NCBI RefSeq assembly: GCF_027409185.1
Contig: NC_084474.1
Coordinates: 30,752,382 to 30,816,381, forward strand
DNA from: Cynocephalus volans
Taxonomy: Eukaryota; Chordata; Mammalia; Dermoptera; Cynocephalidae
Direction of reading: 5' to 3'
DNA: 64,000 nt
Part shown: one piece after another, positions 62,838 through 64,000 of the stretch
Numbering within the stretch: position 1 is the first letter of the stretch
Layout: each line of letters begins with the position of its first letter
Notes under the pieces: model-generated
What the model was told of the DNA's origin: nothing
The model's database searches: none
The model's input: only the letters and a program-made list of their open reading frames with translations
Made by a program: the position numbers and the translations under genes

Positions 62838-63205
62838 GACTCCTAACGCAGTCTTAAGCTTTTTGGTTTCAGGATCCCTTTGTCTTAAAAATTATTAAGG
62901 ACACTCAAAAGCTTTTGCTTATGGGGGTTATATCTATTAATATTTACCATTTAGAAATTACAGCTGAGAAAACTGTAAAACACTAGAGTACTCAAGCCCA
63001 TATCCCATTAACTGTCAGAATGATAGAATCACCATGTTTTGAGTAGCTTCTGGAAAACTCTGCAGTACACTCGAGAGAGAATGAGTGAAAAGCAATTAAC
63101 ATCCTAGTATTTGCTGTAAAAATGGCTTTCATTTTGTTTAAGCCCCTGAAAGTGTCTTGGAGAAGCCCAGGGATTCTCAGACTTTGAGAGCTGTTGCCCT
63201 TTGGG
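62838..63205 (+). mobile_element. hAT-type DNA transposon fragment
   Basis: Contains GGATCCCTTTG..CTTAAAAATTATTAAGGA, GGGGGTTATATCTATTAATA and a right end with CCCAGGGATTCTCAGACTTTGAGAGC, resembling a common deletion derivative of hAT-Charlie elements. Name and exact ends are uncertain. Confidence 0.5.
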
Positions 63206-63296
63206 GTCTATAAATAGCATTTATGAGATTTGAGATCTCATAAATGGATCTCATAAATGGATGGGGAAAAATTGTATCTTCATTTTCACTAATTTT

Positions 63297-63435
63297 TTTT
63301 TTTTTTTGTCTTCTTCGTGACCGGCACTCAGCCAGTGAGTGCACCGGCCAGTCCTATATAGGATCTGAACACCGCGGCGGGAGCGTCACTGCGCTTCCAG
63401 CGCTGCACTCTCCTGACTGCGCCACGGCTCGGCCC
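63297..63435 (-). repeat. CYN/t-SINE-like tRNA-derived SINE (dermopteran type)
   Basis: Read on the minus strand: a GGCCGAGCC-type 5' end, a tRNA-like body with a degenerate B box (GTTCAGATCC), then TATATAGGACTGGCCGGTGC and a GTGCCGGTCACGAAGAAGAC tail before poly(A). It is flanked by perfect 16-bp target-site duplications (CATTTTCACTAATTTT at 63281-63296 and 63436-63451). The sequence agrees with the tRNA-Ile-derived SINEs of colugos as I remember them. Perfect duplications suggest a fairly recent insertion. It lies antisense in GDAP1 intron 2. Confidence 0.8.
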
Positions 63436-64000
63436 CATTTTCACTAATTTTAAGCAGAAATCTATCATTTCCTTTCATTACCAAAGTAGGCATAATCCAT
63501 AGCAATATCAGGAGTCAGTGTGACTTCGTTACCAATAGAAATCACAGATATGTTCATAGCATATTGTTATTGCAGATATCTTAATATGTTGAAGTGATGG
63601 TAGTTATTAGATCTCCTGCTAGATCTTGTTAATGTGTTAATAAAGAGGCATGCATATTAGTATTTTATAACTTAAAATTATTTTGATAACTATATTTTAA
63701 TATAATCAATTTTCAAAGAGGTCAGTAACACATGAAAGGTCAAGAACTCCTGAGCATTTCAAGGCTTCCAGTCTACTGTCTTTATGGAAATGTCTACCAC
63801 ACGTTGATTGGGGTCCAGGTGATAGCTAACTGATCCTGGTGTTTAGAGGCTGGCTGCCCCATAGGTGCCTTACTTGTCTCCTCCACACGGGGTCAGCAAT
63901 GAAGTGTGCTCTAGTTGAGTAAATTCTCTGGTGAGGAGCAGTAGGTAGCTGATGCTTTATTCTTGGTTATCCTAATACAGTCTTCAGAATTGAACTCTCC

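Larger units (their letters stand above)
55639..64000 (+). other. GDAP1: GDAP1 intron 2, partial
   Basis: Begins with GTAATG and runs to the window end without a recognisable exon 3. It contains a long pyrimidine tract (55691-55779), MIR, L2 and MER5 fragments, an apparent orphan poly(A) insertion near 60300, a MaLR LTR (61047-61464), a hAT-type fragment (62838-63205) and a CYN-type SINE (63297-63435). Confidence 0.8.

Noticed and set aside
63297..63435. Functional tRNA gene
   Set aside because: The tRNA-like body is degenerate, is followed by a SINE tail and poly(A), and has target duplications.

Overview
This is nuclear DNA from a placental mammal. It holds the divergent (head-to-head) gene pair JPH1 (junctophilin 1, minus strand) and GDAP1 (ganglioside-induced differentiation-associated protein 1, plus strand), which are also neighbours on human chromosome 8q21. 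Exon translations, codon phases and GT/AG splice sites identify both genes. The best species clue is a tRNA-derived SINE at 63297-63435 that resembles the CYN/t-SINE family known only from colugos (Dermoptera). No Alu, B1/B2, carnivore or ruminant SINE was recognised. The likely source is a flying lemur (Galeopterus or Cynocephalus); this is an inference from one element, read by eye.

Layout. Positions 1-21887 are the promoter-proximal end of JPH1 intron 2. Exon 2 is 21888-22641, intron 1 is 22642-27919, and the first coding exon is 27920-28298, inside a CpG island that continues upstream to about 28860. From there to about 54200 lies some 25 kb of intergenic DNA with no convincing gene. It is filled with ancient repeats: a broken ERVL-class provirus, a Tigger1-like DNA transposon fragment, and MIR, L2, L1 and MER5 pieces. 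The GDAP1 CpG-rich promoter lies at about 54200-54640, exon 1 coding at 54645-54761 and exon 2 at 55446-55638. Intron 2 then runs to the window end. JPH1 exons 3 onward and GDAP1 exons 3-6 fall outside the window or were not recognised.

Function. JPH1 tethers the plasma membrane/T-tubule to the sarcoplasmic reticulum in striated muscle; all eight MORN repeats and the joining region are encoded here. GDAP1 is a GST-like, tail-anchored protein of the mitochondrial outer membrane, mutated in Charcot-Marie-Tooth disease; only the N-terminal thioredoxin-like part is present. They are not an operon or known pathway pair; the link is conserved synteny.

I found no previously undescribed biological system. 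The observations most worth a second look are three TIR-palindrome mariner MITEs in the JPH1 introns that could fold into small-RNA-like hairpins, a young SINE and an apparent orphan poly(A)-tail insertion in GDAP1 intron 2, a CACGTG cluster across the JPH1 promoter, a ZNF143/THAP11-type site in the GDAP1 promoter, and a non-consensus GDAP1 exon 2 donor followed closely by a long pyrimidine tract. Repeat names rest on remembered consensus sequences, so boundaries are approximate unless a target-site duplication or TA flank is stated.
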